From contig JABTUW010000002.1 in assembly GCA_015075185.1 (NCBI GenBank), positions 1,830,296 to 1,894,295 on the forward strand: a DNA stretch of 64,000 nt, in the 5' to 3' direction. The stretch comes from Anaerolineales bacterium. GTDB taxonomy: Bacteria > Chloroflexota > Anaerolineae > 4572-78 > J111. The translations under genes were made by a program, and so were the position numbers. The notes below the pieces were generated by a model that worked only from the letters and a program-made list of their open reading frames with translations, made no database searches and was not told the origin of the DNA. Below, piece by piece: positions 25,671 through 34,784 of this stretch (positions within the stretch are counted from its first letter, which is position 1; the number at the start of each line of letters is the position of its first letter).

Positions 25671-27071
25671 ATGGCGAAAGGAACCGTGGGCCGCGTCAAG
25701 CAGGTGATGGGGGCGGTCGTTGATGTTGAGTTTCCGGCAGAAGAATTGCCGGAGATTTATGACGCTATCGAAGTCCCCCGCGAAGGGCAGGACTCGTTGA
25801 TCTTAGAAGTGCAGCAACACTTGGGCAATGACGTAGTGCGAACCATTGCCATGGACGCCACCGACGGGCTGCGACGGGGTCAAGATGCCATTAGCACCGG
25901 CGCGCCCATCAGCGTTCCTGTTGGCCCGCCGACTCTGGGCCGTATTTTTAACGTGCTGGGCCGGCCGGTTGACAATTTGGGGCCGGTTGAGAGCGATACC
26001 TACTACCCCATTCACCGTTCTGCCCCTGAATTCAAAGATCAGGTAACCAAAGCCGAACCGTTTGAGACCGGCATGAAAGTGGTTGATCTCATCGCTCCCT
26101 TTACGCGCGGCGGCAAGACCGGGGTGTTTGGCGGAGCTGGCGTGGGCAAGACGGTTATCATCATGGAGCTTATCGCTTCCCTGGCTCGCGAACACGGTGG
26201 CTACTCTGTCTTCGCCGGGGTAGGGGAGCGCACCCGCGAAGGCACGGCCCTCTATCAGGAAATGCATGAAGCGGGTGTGTTAGACAAGCTGTGCATGGTT
26301 TTCGGCCAGATGAATGAGCCATCGGGTGTGCGTTTGCGTGTAGCATTGACCGGTCTGACTATGGCCGAATATTTCCGTGATGAAGGCCGCGATGTGCTGC
26401 TCTTTATTGATAACATTTTCCGCTTTGTTATGAGCGGTTCGGAAGTGTCGGCCTTATTGGGCCGGATGCCCAGCGCCGTAGGGTACCAGCCAACGCTGGC
26501 CACGGAAATGGGTGAATTGCAGGAGCGGATCACCTCGACCCGCCGGGGTTCAATCACAAGTATGCAGGCCGTTTATGTGCCCGCCGACGACTATACCGAC
26601 CCCGCTCCGGTCACTACGTTTGCTCACCTGGATGCAACCATCTCTCTGGAGCGCTCGATTGCCGCCCTGGGTATCTTCCCGGCAGTAGACCCCCTGGCTT
26701 CGACCAGTCGGATTCTCGATCCGCAAATTGTGGGCGAAGAGCACTACCAAGTTGCTCGCGGGGTACAGCGGGTGTTGCAGCGCTACAAAGATCTCCAAGA
26801 TATCATTGCCATTCTGGGTATTGATGAACTATCGGAAGATGACAAGCTGGTGGTCGGTCGCGCCCGCAAGATTCAGCGTTTCTTCTCCCAGCCGATGTTT
26901 GTGGCCCAGCAGTTTACCGGACGCGAGGGCCGCTATGTGCCGATGCAAGAGACGGTGGCAGGTTTCAAGAAGATTCTGGATGGCGCATGTGATGACATCC
27001 CCGAACCGTACTTCTACATGGCCGGCAATATTGACGAAGTGTTCCAACGCGCCAGAGAAGCGCAAAATTAG
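25671..27071 (+). CDS. atpD: ATP synthase F1 subunit beta (catalytic)
   Basis: This is the catalytic subunit, 466 residues. Walker A is GGAGVGKTV, the catalytic glutamate lies in GERTREG, and Walker B precedes DNIFRF. The DELSEDD segment (residues LGIDELSEDDKL) that contacts gamma is intact. AGGAGG precedes the ATG. The stop is followed by a 33-bp palindrome and then atpC. Confidence 0.97.
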   Translation: MAKGTVGRVKQVMGAVVDVEFPAEELPEIYDAIEVPREGQDSLILEVQQHLGNDVVRTIAMDATDGLRRGQDAISTGAPISVPVGPPTLGRIFNVLGRPVDNLGPVESDTYYPIHRSAPEFKDQVTKAEPFETGMKVVDLIAPFTRGGKTGVFGGAGVGKTVIIMELIASLAREHGGYSVFAGVGERTREGTALYQEMHEAGVLDKLCMVFGQMNEPSGVRLRVALTGLTMAEYFRDEGRDVLLFIDNIFRFVMSGSEVSALLGRMPSAVGYQPTLATEMGELQERITSTRRGSITSMQAVYVPADDYTDPAPVTTFAHLDATISLERSIAALGIFPAVDPLASTSRILDPQIVGEEHYQVARGVQRVLQRYKDLQDIIAILGIDELSEDDKLVVGRARKIQRFFSQPMFVAQQFTGREGRYVPMQETVAGFKKILDGACDDIPEPYFYMAGNIDEVFQRAREAQN

Positions 27072-27079
27072 CTTTAATT

Positions 27080-27112
27080 AGACCTGACAGGTCTTCAAGA
27101 CCTGTCAGGTCT
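27080..27112. repeat. 33-bp palindromic repeat between atpD and atpC
   Basis: Perfect 16-base arms (AGACCTGACAGGTCTT and its complement) flank a single C. The atpC ribosome binding site follows directly. It shares its ends and central C with the palindrome at 54558. Confidence 0.9.
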
Positions 27113-27123
27113 GGAGATACTTA

Positions 27124-27555
27124 ATGGCGACGCTGCATCTGGAAATTGTAACCATTGAACGCAAGGTCTTCGACGACGAAGTCAACATGGTCATTGCCCC
27201 CGGCTCCGAGGGTATGTTGGGTATTTTGCCCCGGCACGCTCCTCTGCTCACGGCGCTGAACTATGGTGAGCTTCAGATTAAAAAAGAAGGTCAAGAGGAC
27301 CAGTTCTTTGCTATCGGCGGCGGTTTTATGGAAGTCCAGCCCAATCATGTGGTGGTGCTGGCCGACTCCGCTGAGCATGCCGAAGAAATTGACATAGAGC
27401 GCGCCGAAGCCGCCCGGCGGCGGGCCGAAGAATCCCTGGCCAGAGCGCCGGAAGAGCTGGAATTGGAGCAGGCCGAAGCGGCGCTGCGCCGGTCGGTGAT
27501 CCGCCTCAAGGTGGCCGAGCGCCGTCGCAGATCTCGTCCCCGCCAATTATCTTAG
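27124..27555 (+). CDS. atpC: ATP synthase F1 subunit epsilon
   Basis: This 143-residue subunit has the N-terminal beta-sandwich (LHLEIVTIERKVFDDEVNMVIAPGSEGMLGILPRHAPLL is the conserved region, given here as residues 3-41) and a C-terminal helical hairpin with IERAEAARRRAEE. The helices can inhibit ATP hydrolysis in related enzymes. The GGAG ribosome binding site directly follows a palindromic repeat. An intrinsic terminator about 40 bases downstream closes the operon. Confidence 0.94.
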   Translation: MATLHLEIVTIERKVFDDEVNMVIAPGSEGMLGILPRHAPLLTALNYGELQIKKEGQEDQFFAIGGGFMEVQPNHVVVLADSAEHAEEIDIERAEAARRRAEESLARAPEELELEQAEAALRRSVIRLKVAERRRRSRPRQLS

Positions 27556-27593
27556 TAAATTGCTCTGCCGGCCAAAAAGTTCAAGTTTAAATC

Positions 27594-27630
27594 AGGCCAG
27601 GAGTTGCTTTAAGTAACTTCTGGCCTTTTT
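27594..27630 (+). terminator. Intrinsic terminator of the atp operon
   Basis: A 12-base stem (AGGCCAGGAGTT with AACTTCTGGCCT, one G-U pair) and a nine-base loop are followed by TTTTT. Confidence 0.8.
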
Positions 27631-27646
27631 GTGAGAATTTACGATA

Positions 27647-27676
27647 CGGAATGTCAAAGTGCACTTTGACATTCCG
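27647..27676. repeat. 30-bp perfect palindrome
   Basis: Fifteen-base arms CGGAATGTCAAAGTG and CACTTTGACATTCCG abut without spacer, upstream of mreB. Confidence 0.9.
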
Positions 27677-27683
27677 CGACGTT

Positions 27684-27730
27684 ATGTAACCTGAGTTCGA
27701 CATTTGGAAAACTCCGAATTCAGGTTATGT
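27684..27730. repeat. Imperfect inverted repeat upstream of mreB
   Basis: ATGTAACCTGAGTTCG (27684-27699) and CGAATTCAGGTTATGT (27715-27730) match at 13 of 16 positions. With the adjacent palindrome it may be a small non-autonomous element. Confidence 0.6.
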
Positions 27731-27752
27731 AGGTAGGTCTCATCTGAAAGAG

Positions 27753-27780
27753 TTGCTGAATTAGCAAATTAAGTTACAAT
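27753..27780 (+). promoter_or_regulatory. Promoter-like sequence for mreB
   Basis: TTGCTG and TACAAT (27775-27780) are 16 bases apart, 38 bases before the mreB ATG. Confidence 0.5.
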
Positions 27781-27818
27781 AAACGGATTGCTCACCGGGA
27801 AGGTTATCAAAATAGTTT

Positions 27819-28832
27819 ATGTTCGAAAAGAGAATCGGTGTAGACTTAGGCACCTTTAGTATCCTGATTTACATGAAAGGGCGTGGCATCGTGCTTCAAG
27901 AGCCTTCGATTGTGGCTATCTCCCAGAAAGATGACCGGATTGTAGCCATTGGCGAAGAAGCACGGGCTATGTTGGGCCGGGTGCCTGAAGCCATCGAAAT
28001 TACCCGTCCCCTGCGCAACGGCGTTATTGCCGATTACTACGTGACCGAAAAGATGCTCGATTTTTATATTGAACGTCTGGTTGGCCGCTTCCGCCTCTTT
28101 CCCCCCGAAGTGATGATTAGCACACCCGTAGGGATCACCAGTGTCGAGCGGCGAGCCGTTGAGGATGCCGCCCGCAAAGCCGCCCGGCGGCAGGCTTACA
28201 CAATTCCTGAACCGCTGGCGGCAGCGATCGGAGCAGGCATGCCGATTGACACTCCAACGGGCAATATGGTCGTTGATATTGGCGGCGGCACCAGCGAAGC
28301 AGCCGTGATCGCCATGAATGGTATTGTCACCAGTAATTCGATTCGGGTGGCTGGGATGAAATTAGACGAAGCCATTGTCAACTACATCCGCCGCAAGTAC
28401 AATCTGGTCATTGGTGAGCAGACGGCTGAAGAAATCAAAATCAACATCGGCAGTGCGACTCCCCTGGAAGAACCGCTGGAGATGGAAGTCAAAGGACGGG
28501 ATCAGGTGGCTGGTTTGCCCCGTACGATTAAAATCACCTCAGATGAAGTGACCGAAGCGGTCAGCGAGCCGCTGGCAGCGATTAGTGGGGTGGTTAAAAG
28601 TGTGTTGGAAAAAACTCCACCTGAACTCGCTTCTGATATTATTGATCGAGGGGTCATTATGACCGGGGGCACGGCGCTGTTGCGGAATCTGGATCTTATG
28701 CTCACCAGGCAGATCGGTGTGCCCTGCTATGTGGCCGACAATCCGATTGCCTGTGTGGCCTTGGGAGCCGGCTACGGTCTGGAAATCCGCGAGGCGTTGG
28801 AGCGGGCCGCCTCGCCCTTTTATGCCTACTAA
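27819..28832 (+). CDS. mreB: Rod shape-determining protein MreB
   Basis: This actin-like protein of 337 residues polymerises under the membrane and guides cell wall synthesis. The phosphate 1 motif is GVDLGTFSILIY, which departs from the usual DLGTANTLVY. Phosphate 2 is VVDIGGGTSEAAVI and the adenosine motif is IIDRGVIMTGGTALL. Other MreB features are PEPLAAAIGAG and EEIKINIGSA. It has its own promoter-like sequence and a terminator shared with convergent rex. No mreC or mreD lies next to it, so it may be a second, solitary MreB. Confidence 0.9.
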   Translation: MFEKRIGVDLGTFSILIYMKGRGIVLQEPSIVAISQKDDRIVAIGEEARAMLGRVPEAIEITRPLRNGVIADYYVTEKMLDFYIERLVGRFRLFPPEVMISTPVGITSVERRAVEDAARKAARRQAYTIPEPLAAAIGAGMPIDTPTGNMVVDIGGGTSEAAVIAMNGIVTSNSIRVAGMKLDEAIVNYIRRKYNLVIGEQTAEEIKINIGSATPLEEPLEMEVKGRDQVAGLPRTIKITSDEVTEAVSEPLAAISGVVKSVLEKTPPELASDIIDRGVIMTGGTALLRNLDLMLTRQIGVPCYVADNPIACVALGAGYGLEIREALERAASPFYAY

Positions 28833-28837
28833 AAAGC

Positions 28838-28867
28838 AAAGACCGCGCGAGGAGCGCGGTCTTTTTT
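28838..28867. terminator. Bidirectional terminator between mreB and rex
   Basis: An 11-base perfect stem (AAAGACCGCGC with GCGCGGTCTTT) and loop GAGGA, with T-runs on both strands, lies between convergent genes. Confidence 0.85.
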
Positions 28868-28870
28868 CAG

Positions 28871-29491
28871 TCAGGCCAGGTAGTAGGTCATCCGCTGCAG
28901 GTGTACGACCGGGTCAATGTATTGAACCTGCACCTTCTCCGGTACAGTCAGGGTAATCGGCGCATAATTAAGAATGGCTTTGATGCCAGCTTCGACTAAT
29001 AAGTCACAAACCGTCTGGGCGGCTGAAGCAGGCACGGCTACAATGGCCATTGTTATTTTTAATTGGTTCATCACTTGAGCCAGCTTTTTTATATCGTGGA
29101 CCACTTTTCCATTTGTTTCTTTACCAATTTTGGCCGGGTCATTGTCAAAAATCGCCTCGATGTGAAAGCCTTTGGCGGCAAAGCCGCCATAGTGAGCAAT
29201 AGCTTGGCCTAAATCGCCAAAACCCACTAATGCTACGGCCCACTCGCGGTCCACATGCAAAATCTTGGCAATCTGCTCCCGCAGATAGTTGATTTCGTAG
29301 CCAGTGCCCTGCTTGCCAAACTCCCCAAAATGAGATAAGTCTTTGCGAATTTGGGCCGAACCAATCCCCAGTTTTTGTCCAAGTTCCTGGGACGAAGTGA
29401 ACTCCTGACCGGCCTCGTGCAATAGATTGAGCGCTCGTAGATAAATGGGCAATCGCCCTATGACAATATCAGGAACCTCAGCATCAGCCAT
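28871..29491 (-). CDS. rex: Redox-sensing transcriptional repressor Rex
   Basis: Rex senses the NADH/NAD+ ratio and represses respiratory and fermentative genes. This 206-residue protein has the winged helix (SSQELGQKLGIGSAQIRKDLSHFGEFGKQGTGY, residues about 30-62) and a Rossmann domain with VGFGDLGQAIAHYGGF. I set the start at the ATG at 29491, which has GGAAGG upstream; the frame extends further without a plausible start. It converges on mreB with a bidirectional terminator between. Confidence 0.93.
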   Translation of the reverse strand: MADAEVPDIVIGRLPIYLRALNLLHEAGQEFTSSQELGQKLGIGSAQIRKDLSHFGEFGKQGTGYEINYLREQIAKILHVDREWAVALVGFGDLGQAIAHYGGFAAKGFHIEAIFDNDPAKIGKETNGKVVHDIKKLAQVMNQLKITMAIVAVPASAAQTVCDLLVEAGIKAILNYAPITLTVPEKVQVQYIDPVVHLQRMTYYLA

Positions 29492-29643
29492 ATACGCCTT
29501 CCTTAACAAAAATATTATCTTGAAATTGATGTGAGAATAGAAGAAAGTGGGCAAAATTTCAGAAAGTGAAAGTTAGAACTATCTTACCATAAATCAGCTC
29601 AATGAGCAACAGCCGCAGCAAAGTTTGATTTAATATAGATGAG

Positions 29644-30345
29644 TTACTCTCTTGTTTTGATGAGGCCGTATTTCAAAATAACATAAACGGCCCGGAAGCC
29701 ATCTTTCCAATGGATTTTTTTACCCTCTTCGTAGGTGCGCCCGTGGTAAGAAATGCCAACCTCATACACCGCGTACTTCAATCGGGCTACTTTAGCGGTA
29801 AATTCTGGCTCAAAACCAAAACGCTCCTCTTCCAGCTTGATTTTTTCCAAAATGCTCCGCCTAAAAACCTTGTAGCAAACTTCCATGTCGGTTAAATTAA
29901 GGTCGGTGAACATATTGGAAAGCAGCGTGAGTAATTTGTTGCCAATCGAATGCCAAAAGTAAAGAACGCGGTGCGACTCCCCACCGGCAAAACGGGAGCC
30001 GTAGACCACATCTGCCTTGCCTTCCAGGATAGGTTTCAACAGTTTGGGATACTCGCCAGGGTCATATTCGAGGTCGGCGTCCTGAACAATGATAATATCT
30101 CCCGTCGCGTGAGCAAAGCCGGTTTGCAGAGCTGCCCCTTTCCCTCTGTTAACCTCGTGAAAAACAATCCTGATTTCAGGATGGCCGTTAAGGGTACATA
30201 AATAATCTCTGGTTTGATCGGTCGAACAATCATCAACAATGACCAGTTCTCGCTCCAGCGGTAAGGGAACCTCCAGCACTTTTTGAACAATTGCTTCAAT
30301 CGTGTGCATCTCATTGAAACAGGGGATAACAATCGAGACTTTCAT
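29644..30345 (-). CDS. GT2 family glycosyltransferase (DPM/undecaprenyl-phosphate sugar transferase-like)
   Basis: This 233-residue family 2 glycosyltransferase has VSIVIPCFNEMHTIEAIV, VIVDDCSTDQT, GKGAALQTGFAHATGDIIIVQDADLEYDP (DxD-like site) and VVYGSRFAGGE. The C-terminal HGRTYEEGKKIHWKDG is typical of enzymes that load sugars on polyprenyl phosphate. The start at 30345 has GAGGAAAG upstream. It is separate from the GT2 gene at 12.8 kb, with only family-level similarity. It stands alone between rex and the amidohydrolase. Confidence 0.87.
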   Translation of the reverse strand: MKVSIVIPCFNEMHTIEAIVQKVLEVPLPLERELVIVDDCSTDQTRDYLCTLNGHPEIRIVFHEVNRGKGAALQTGFAHATGDIIIVQDADLEYDPGEYPKLLKPILEGKADVVYGSRFAGGESHRVLYFWHSIGNKLLTLLSNMFTDLNLTDMEVCYKVFRRSILEKIKLEEERFGFEPEFTAKVARLKYAVYEVGISYHGRTYEEGKKIHWKDGFRAVYVILKYGLIKTRE

Positions 30346-30541
30346 GACTTTCCTCAAGGCTCGGGGTAGGGACTGAGCACGCCTCATTAAATTGTGACCC
30401 ATTATAACTCAGGCCCAAAAGGTCGCAAATGGAGGTCCGGTTAAGCTGTCAGGTGTTCTCCGGCAGTTCCTCATAATTGACCTTACGCCAACGCGCAGTT
30501 AAAATGGCAATCAATTCATCTTAAAACAGGAGCATAAAAAG

Positions 30542-31879
30542 ATGTTAATTATCAATGGGACCGTGCTCACCTTTGGCCCTGACAAGCGAACCCTGCCCGC
30601 TGGGGCAGTTTACTATGAAGGTGATACTATTATCGAGGTTGGCCGCACCGCCGATTTACAGCAGAAGTACCCCCAGGCCCAAATCCTCGATGCCGCGGGC
30701 AAAATTGTGATGCCCGGGATGATTTGTGCTCACACCCACTTTTATGGGGCCTTTGCCCGTGGTATGGCTATCCCCGGCCAGCCGCCTGAGAATTTTATGC
30801 AGATTTTGGAGCGGCTGTGGTGGAAAGTTGACCGCGCCCTGACCCTCGAAGATAGTAAATACAGCGCCCTGGTAGCCCTGGTAGACGCCATTCGCCACGG
30901 CACGACGACCCTGATTGACCACCATGCCAGCCCAAACCATATTGATGGCTCGCTGGATGCGCTGGCCGAAGCGGCGACGGAGTCGGGACTGCGGGTTGGG
31001 TTGTGTTACGAAGTCACGGACCGTAACGGTCCGGCAGGCGCTCTGGCCGGGATTGCCGAAAACGTGCGTTTCCTCAAACGGCTGCGAACCACACCCAACC
31101 CCAAGTTGGGCGCGTCGTTTGGCCTCCACGCCGCCTTTACCGTCAGCGACGACACACTCGACGCCTGTGTGGATGCAGCGAAGGGACTTAACACCGGGTT
31201 TCACATCCACGTGGCCGAAGATAAAGCCGATGAGGCCGACAGCCTCAAAAAGTACGGGGTGCGCGTCGCCGAGCGCCTGGAGAAAAAGGGCATTTTGGGA
31301 CCAAAAACCCTGGCGGCCCACGCCATCCACGTGGATGCTTACGAGATGGATGCCTTCCGGGCGACCCAGACCAAAATTAGCCACCAGCCGCGCAGCAACA
31401 TGAATAATGCCGTCGGGGTGGCCGAGGTAGAGAAGTTGCTCAACCGGGGCATTACCGTCGGGCTGGGCAACGATGGCTTTAGTAATAACATGTTTACCGA
31501 AATTCATGTGGCTTATCTTTTACACAAAGTCAGTCACGGCGACCCACGGGTGATGCCCGGCGACCGGCTGATGGAGATAGCTTTTCACAACAATACCACC
31601 ATTGCCGGCCTGTTCTTCCCCAAGCCGGTCGGGATGCTGGCCCCCGGCGCTTTCGCCGATATTATCCTGCTCGATTACATTCCTTATACCCCCTTGACCG
31701 ATGGCAACTACCCCTGGCAGGTCATTTTTGGTATGGATGGCAGCCATGTCACTCACACCATCGCCGGGGGACAAATGGTGATGAGGGATCGTCAAGTTCT
31801 CACCCTGGATGAGTCTGCCATTGCCGAAAAAGCAACCGAGTTGGCTAAGGGAGTTTGGCGGCGCGTGAATGACATGTAG
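30542..31879 (+). CDS. ssnA: SsnA-like amidohydrolase
   Basis: This metal-dependent amidohydrolase (445 residues) resembles the SsnA/cytosine-guanine deaminase group. The metal ligands are in MICAHTHFYG, HIHVAED, AAHAIHVD and GLGNDGFSNN. The C-terminal KPVGMLAPGAFADIILLDY returns to the small beta-sandwich. In other bacteria ssnA often sits with selenium-dependent hydroxylase genes; none are here, so the substrate is uncertain and a purine or pyrimidine derivative is only a family-level guess. AGGAG lies upstream of the ATG. Confidence 0.7.
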   Translation: MLIINGTVLTFGPDKRTLPAGAVYYEGDTIIEVGRTADLQQKYPQAQILDAAGKIVMPGMICAHTHFYGAFARGMAIPGQPPENFMQILERLWWKVDRALTLEDSKYSALVALVDAIRHGTTTLIDHHASPNHIDGSLDALAEAATESGLRVGLCYEVTDRNGPAGALAGIAENVRFLKRLRTTPNPKLGASFGLHAAFTVSDDTLDACVDAAKGLNTGFHIHVAEDKADEADSLKKYGVRVAERLEKKGILGPKTLAAHAIHVDAYEMDAFRATQTKISHQPRSNMNNAVGVAEVEKLLNRGITVGLGNDGFSNNMFTEIHVAYLLHKVSHGDPRVMPGDRLMEIAFHNNTTIAGLFFPKPVGMLAPGAFADIILLDYIPYTPLTDGNYPWQVIFGMDGSHVTHTIAGGQMVMRDRQVLTLDESAIAEKATELAKGVWRRVNDM

Positions 31880-31893
31880 AATTAAAAGGTAAG

Positions 31894-33249
31894 ATGTTAA
31901 GCATTATTGTAATGATTATCGTCATCACGCTGATGGTATTGGCGACGGGTTTTTACGTCGCGGCAGAATTTGCCACCGTCAGCGCCCGGCGAACGCGGGT
32001 CAACCAGATGGCCGGCGGGGGGAATCGGCTGGCCCGGGCGCTGCTGCCGATTATGGAAAATACCCGGACGCTGGACGATTATGTGGCAGCATGCCAGGTA
32101 GGCATCACCGTTTCCTCCCTGGCGTTGGGCGCTTATGGGCAAAACACCGTAGCGGTCGCCTTGACCCCGCTCCTGGTTAACCTGACCTCCTGGAGCGAAG
32201 CAACCACTCACTCAATCTCAGTTACCGGCGTGCTGATTGTCTTGACGACCCTGAGTGTAGTTCTGGGGGAGCTGTTTCCTAAATCCGTGGCCATTCAATA
32301 CCCGGAACATGTCGCCCTGGCAACGGTGATCCCGATGAAGTGGTCACTGGTCGTTTTCCGTCCGCTCATTTGGCTTTTCAACGGCAGCAGTAATCTCATT
32401 TTGAAACTCCTGGGTGTTCATCGCTCCCAGGAACATAGCCAGGTCTATTCCCCGGCCGAGATTGAACTGCTTGTGACCGAAAGCCACGAGGGCGGCCTGC
32501 TTGACGACGACGAACAGCAGATGCTGCGCAATGCCTTTCGACTGCGTGAATTGACGGCCCGGCAGGTTATGGTCCCACGTACCCGGCTGGTGGCGGCTCC
32601 GCTGGTGAGCAGCGTGAGCGACCTGCTGGAAAAAATTTGCCAGGAAGGTTATACCCGCATTCCAATCTACCGTTCTACGATTGACGATGTGGTTGGTTTT
32701 GTCCATCTCAAAGATGTGTTTCAACTCTATGTTCAGGGAGGGCAAAGCCTGGATGGTATTGTCCGCGAAGCGACTTATGTGCCCGAAAGCCTGCCCGCAG
32801 CGGAAGTGTGGAATATCCTGAATAAAAAGCACCAATATATTGCGATTGTGTTTGATGAGTATGGCGGCACCGCCGGGCTGATTACCTTTGAAGACCTGAT
32901 CGAAGAGGTGTTTGGTGAAGTGCAGGACGAGTTTGACCAGGATGAACTGCCTTTGCTTTCTGCCGAAAAAGATGGCCGCATCCGGCTGCGCGCTGACTTG
33001 CTGGTGAGCGATGTGAATGAGTACCTGGGGTTGAACCTGCCGGAGGAGGATGTGGACACCCTGGGTGGTCTTGTTTTCAGTGAGTTAGGCCGCTTGCCGG
33101 CAATTGGGGACGAAGTTACCGTAGGGACGCCCCCGGTGAAGATTTGCGTCGAGGCGATGGAGTCGTTGAGCGTTACCGAGGTATCTTTGCAGTTACCGCT
33201 GGATACTCCCCCGCGCATTGAAGAGTGGGCTGGGAGCGAAGCCACATGA
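31894..33249 (+). CDS. CNNM/CorC-type membrane protein (DUF21-CBS pair-CorC_HlyC), first copy
   Basis: This 451-residue protein has an N-terminal DUF21 membrane domain (about 1-200) with GFYVAAEFATVSARRTRV and GELFPKSVAIQYP. Two CBS domains follow (ARQVMVPRTRLVAAPL and later IVFDEYGGTAGLITFEDLIEEVFGE). A CorC_HlyC domain (about 350-440) ends the protein. The family is linked to divalent cation export or Mg2+ homeostasis; 'hemolysin' is an old label. The gene overlaps the next paralogue by four bases. Confidence 0.87.
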   Translation: MLSIIVMIIVITLMVLATGFYVAAEFATVSARRTRVNQMAGGGNRLARALLPIMENTRTLDDYVAACQVGITVSSLALGAYGQNTVAVALTPLLVNLTSWSEATTHSISVTGVLIVLTTLSVVLGELFPKSVAIQYPEHVALATVIPMKWSLVVFRPLIWLFNGSSNLILKLLGVHRSQEHSQVYSPAEIELLVTESHEGGLLDDDEQQMLRNAFRLRELTARQVMVPRTRLVAAPLVSSVSDLLEKICQEGYTRIPIYRSTIDDVVGFVHLKDVFQLYVQGGQSLDGIVREATYVPESLPAAEVWNILNKKHQYIAIVFDEYGGTAGLITFEDLIEEVFGEVQDEFDQDELPLLSAEKDGRIRLRADLLVSDVNEYLGLNLPEEDVDTLGGLVFSELGRLPAIGDEVTVGTPPVKICVEAMESLSVTEVSLQLPLDTPPRIEEWAGSEAT

Positions 33250-34733
33250 AACTGCTGCCGGTGCCGAGTCTATCGCGTCTTGTTTTTTTATTAGGAACTG
33301 TCGCCGCTGAAGGAGTAGCCTTAAGTACCGCCAAACCGTATCTGCTGAGCACCGAAACACTTCCCGACCCGGGGATCCTGGTAGTGCCCAGCCTGGTGAT
33401 CATCGTACTGGTGCTGCTCAATGGTCTATTTGTGGCGGCTGAGTTTGCCATTATTGGCGTTCGGCCCACGCAGGTCGAGCAGTTAGCCAATCAGGGCCGG
33501 GCGGTGGCTAAAGATGTTCTGGCTATCCTCGACTCTCCGGCGGAGCAGAACAAATATATTGCGACCGCTCAGTTGGGCATTACCATTGCCTCGCTGGGAT
33601 TGGGCATGTACGGCGAAACTCAGCTTTCCCACTTCATCGAACCTTACGCGGCCTTGTGGTTAGACCTGGCCCCCGATGCTACCATTATTTATACCCTTGG
33701 CTATGTGAGCAGCGTTAGCCTGCTGACTTATCTCCATGTTGTCATTGGCGAGATGATTCCCAAATCGCTGGCGTTGACTACCCCTCTGAAAATGGTCCTG
33801 TTGATAGACCGGCCGATGCGCCTGGCCGAGACTATCTTTGCCATTCCGGTGGCTATTCTTAACAACATTGGGAATCTTTTGCTGCGCCTCTTCCGTATTC
33901 CCCCAGCGGAGGGTCACGCCCGGCTTCATTCGCCGGAGGAATTGGATTTGATCGTGGCGGAAAGCGCCGAAGGCGGGCTGCTCAACGAAGGCGAAGAGGA
34001 GATGATCCATAACATCTTCAGCTTTGGCGAGCGTCAGGTCAACCAGGTGATGACCCCCCGCCGCAAAGTTGAGGCCCTGGCCCACGATCTACCTTTGCCC
34101 GACCTGCTCAACCTGGTGGCTCAGAGCCAGCACAGCCGCTTTCCGGTCTATGAGGATGACCTTGACCACATCATCGGCACCTTGCACCTCAAAGATTTGA
34201 TTTACCAGCAGGTGCGGATGAAGGGCAACTTTGATATCCGGCTACTTCTGCGCCCGGCCCTGACCGTGCCTGAAAATTACCGGGTTGAAAAACTGCTGAC
34301 TGCTTTCAAGCGCCAGCGCGTTCACATGGCTATTGTGCTGGATGAGTTTGGCGGCACAGCCGGGATTGTCACCCTGGAAGATTTGGTCGAAGAAGTGGTC
34401 GGGGAGGTGCGTGATGAATTTGACCGGGAAAACGAACCCCTGATCGAAGTAGCTCCTGGCGTGCTGGAAGTCGCCGGGACCTACCTGCTGGAAGATTTGG
34501 ATGAGTACGTCTACCTGGGCCAGGAGGAGGATTTACCCGATGTTGAGACGGTGGGCGGCCTGATTATGACCGAACTGGGCCGACCGCCCCGCCAGGATGA
34601 CCGGGTAACCTATAACGGGGATGTCTGCTTTACCGTTTTGGCCGTTGACGGTTTGGCCGTGGCGCGGGCCAGGGTGGAGTACCCTGTACCCCACAGGGAG
34701 GTTGGACGCGTCAGCAGCGCAGAGAGACATTAA
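33246..34733 (+). CDS. CNNM/CorC-type membrane protein (DUF21-CBS pair-CorC_HlyC), second copy
   Basis: This 495-residue paralogue of the preceding gene has an extra N-terminal segment of about 50 residues. It has the same plan: DUF21 membrane domain with NGLFVAAEFAIIGVRPTQV and GEMIPKSLALTTP, a CBS pair with NQVMTPRRKVEAL and IVLDEFGGTAGIVTLEDLVEEVVGE, and a CorC_HlyC domain. The ATG at 33246 overlaps the upstream stop (ATGA). Such adjacent pairs may form heterodimers through the CBS domains, which is an inference. An intrinsic terminator follows. Confidence 0.87.
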   Translation: MKLLPVPSLSRLVFLLGTVAAEGVALSTAKPYLLSTETLPDPGILVVPSLVIIVLVLLNGLFVAAEFAIIGVRPTQVEQLANQGRAVAKDVLAILDSPAEQNKYIATAQLGITIASLGLGMYGETQLSHFIEPYAALWLDLAPDATIIYTLGYVSSVSLLTYLHVVIGEMIPKSLALTTPLKMVLLIDRPMRLAETIFAIPVAILNNIGNLLLRLFRIPPAEGHARLHSPEELDLIVAESAEGGLLNEGEEEMIHNIFSFGERQVNQVMTPRRKVEALAHDLPLPDLLNLVAQSQHSRFPVYEDDLDHIIGTLHLKDLIYQQVRMKGNFDIRLLLRPALTVPENYRVEKLLTAFKRQRVHMAIVLDEFGGTAGIVTLEDLVEEVVGEVRDEFDRENEPLIEVAPGVLEVAGTYLLEDLDEYVYLGQEEDLPDVETVGGLIMTELGRPPRQDDRVTYNGDVCFTVLAVDGLAVARARVEYPVPHREVGRVSSAERH

Positions 34734-34737
34734 AAGA

Positions 34738-34771
34738 ACGGCCTCACTCTCAGAGGCGAGGCCGTCTTTTT
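34738..34771 (+). terminator. Intrinsic terminator after the CNNM pair
   Basis: ACGGCCTC pairs with GAGGCCGT around a 12-base loop, followed by CTTTTT. It lies between convergent genes. Confidence 0.75.
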
Positions 34772-34784
34772 GTTTAAAATTCTA

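Noticed and set aside
27556..27818. Small RNA gene between atpC and mreB
   Set aside because: The palindromes could fold, but there is no promoter and terminator pair beyond those assigned to atpC and mreB.
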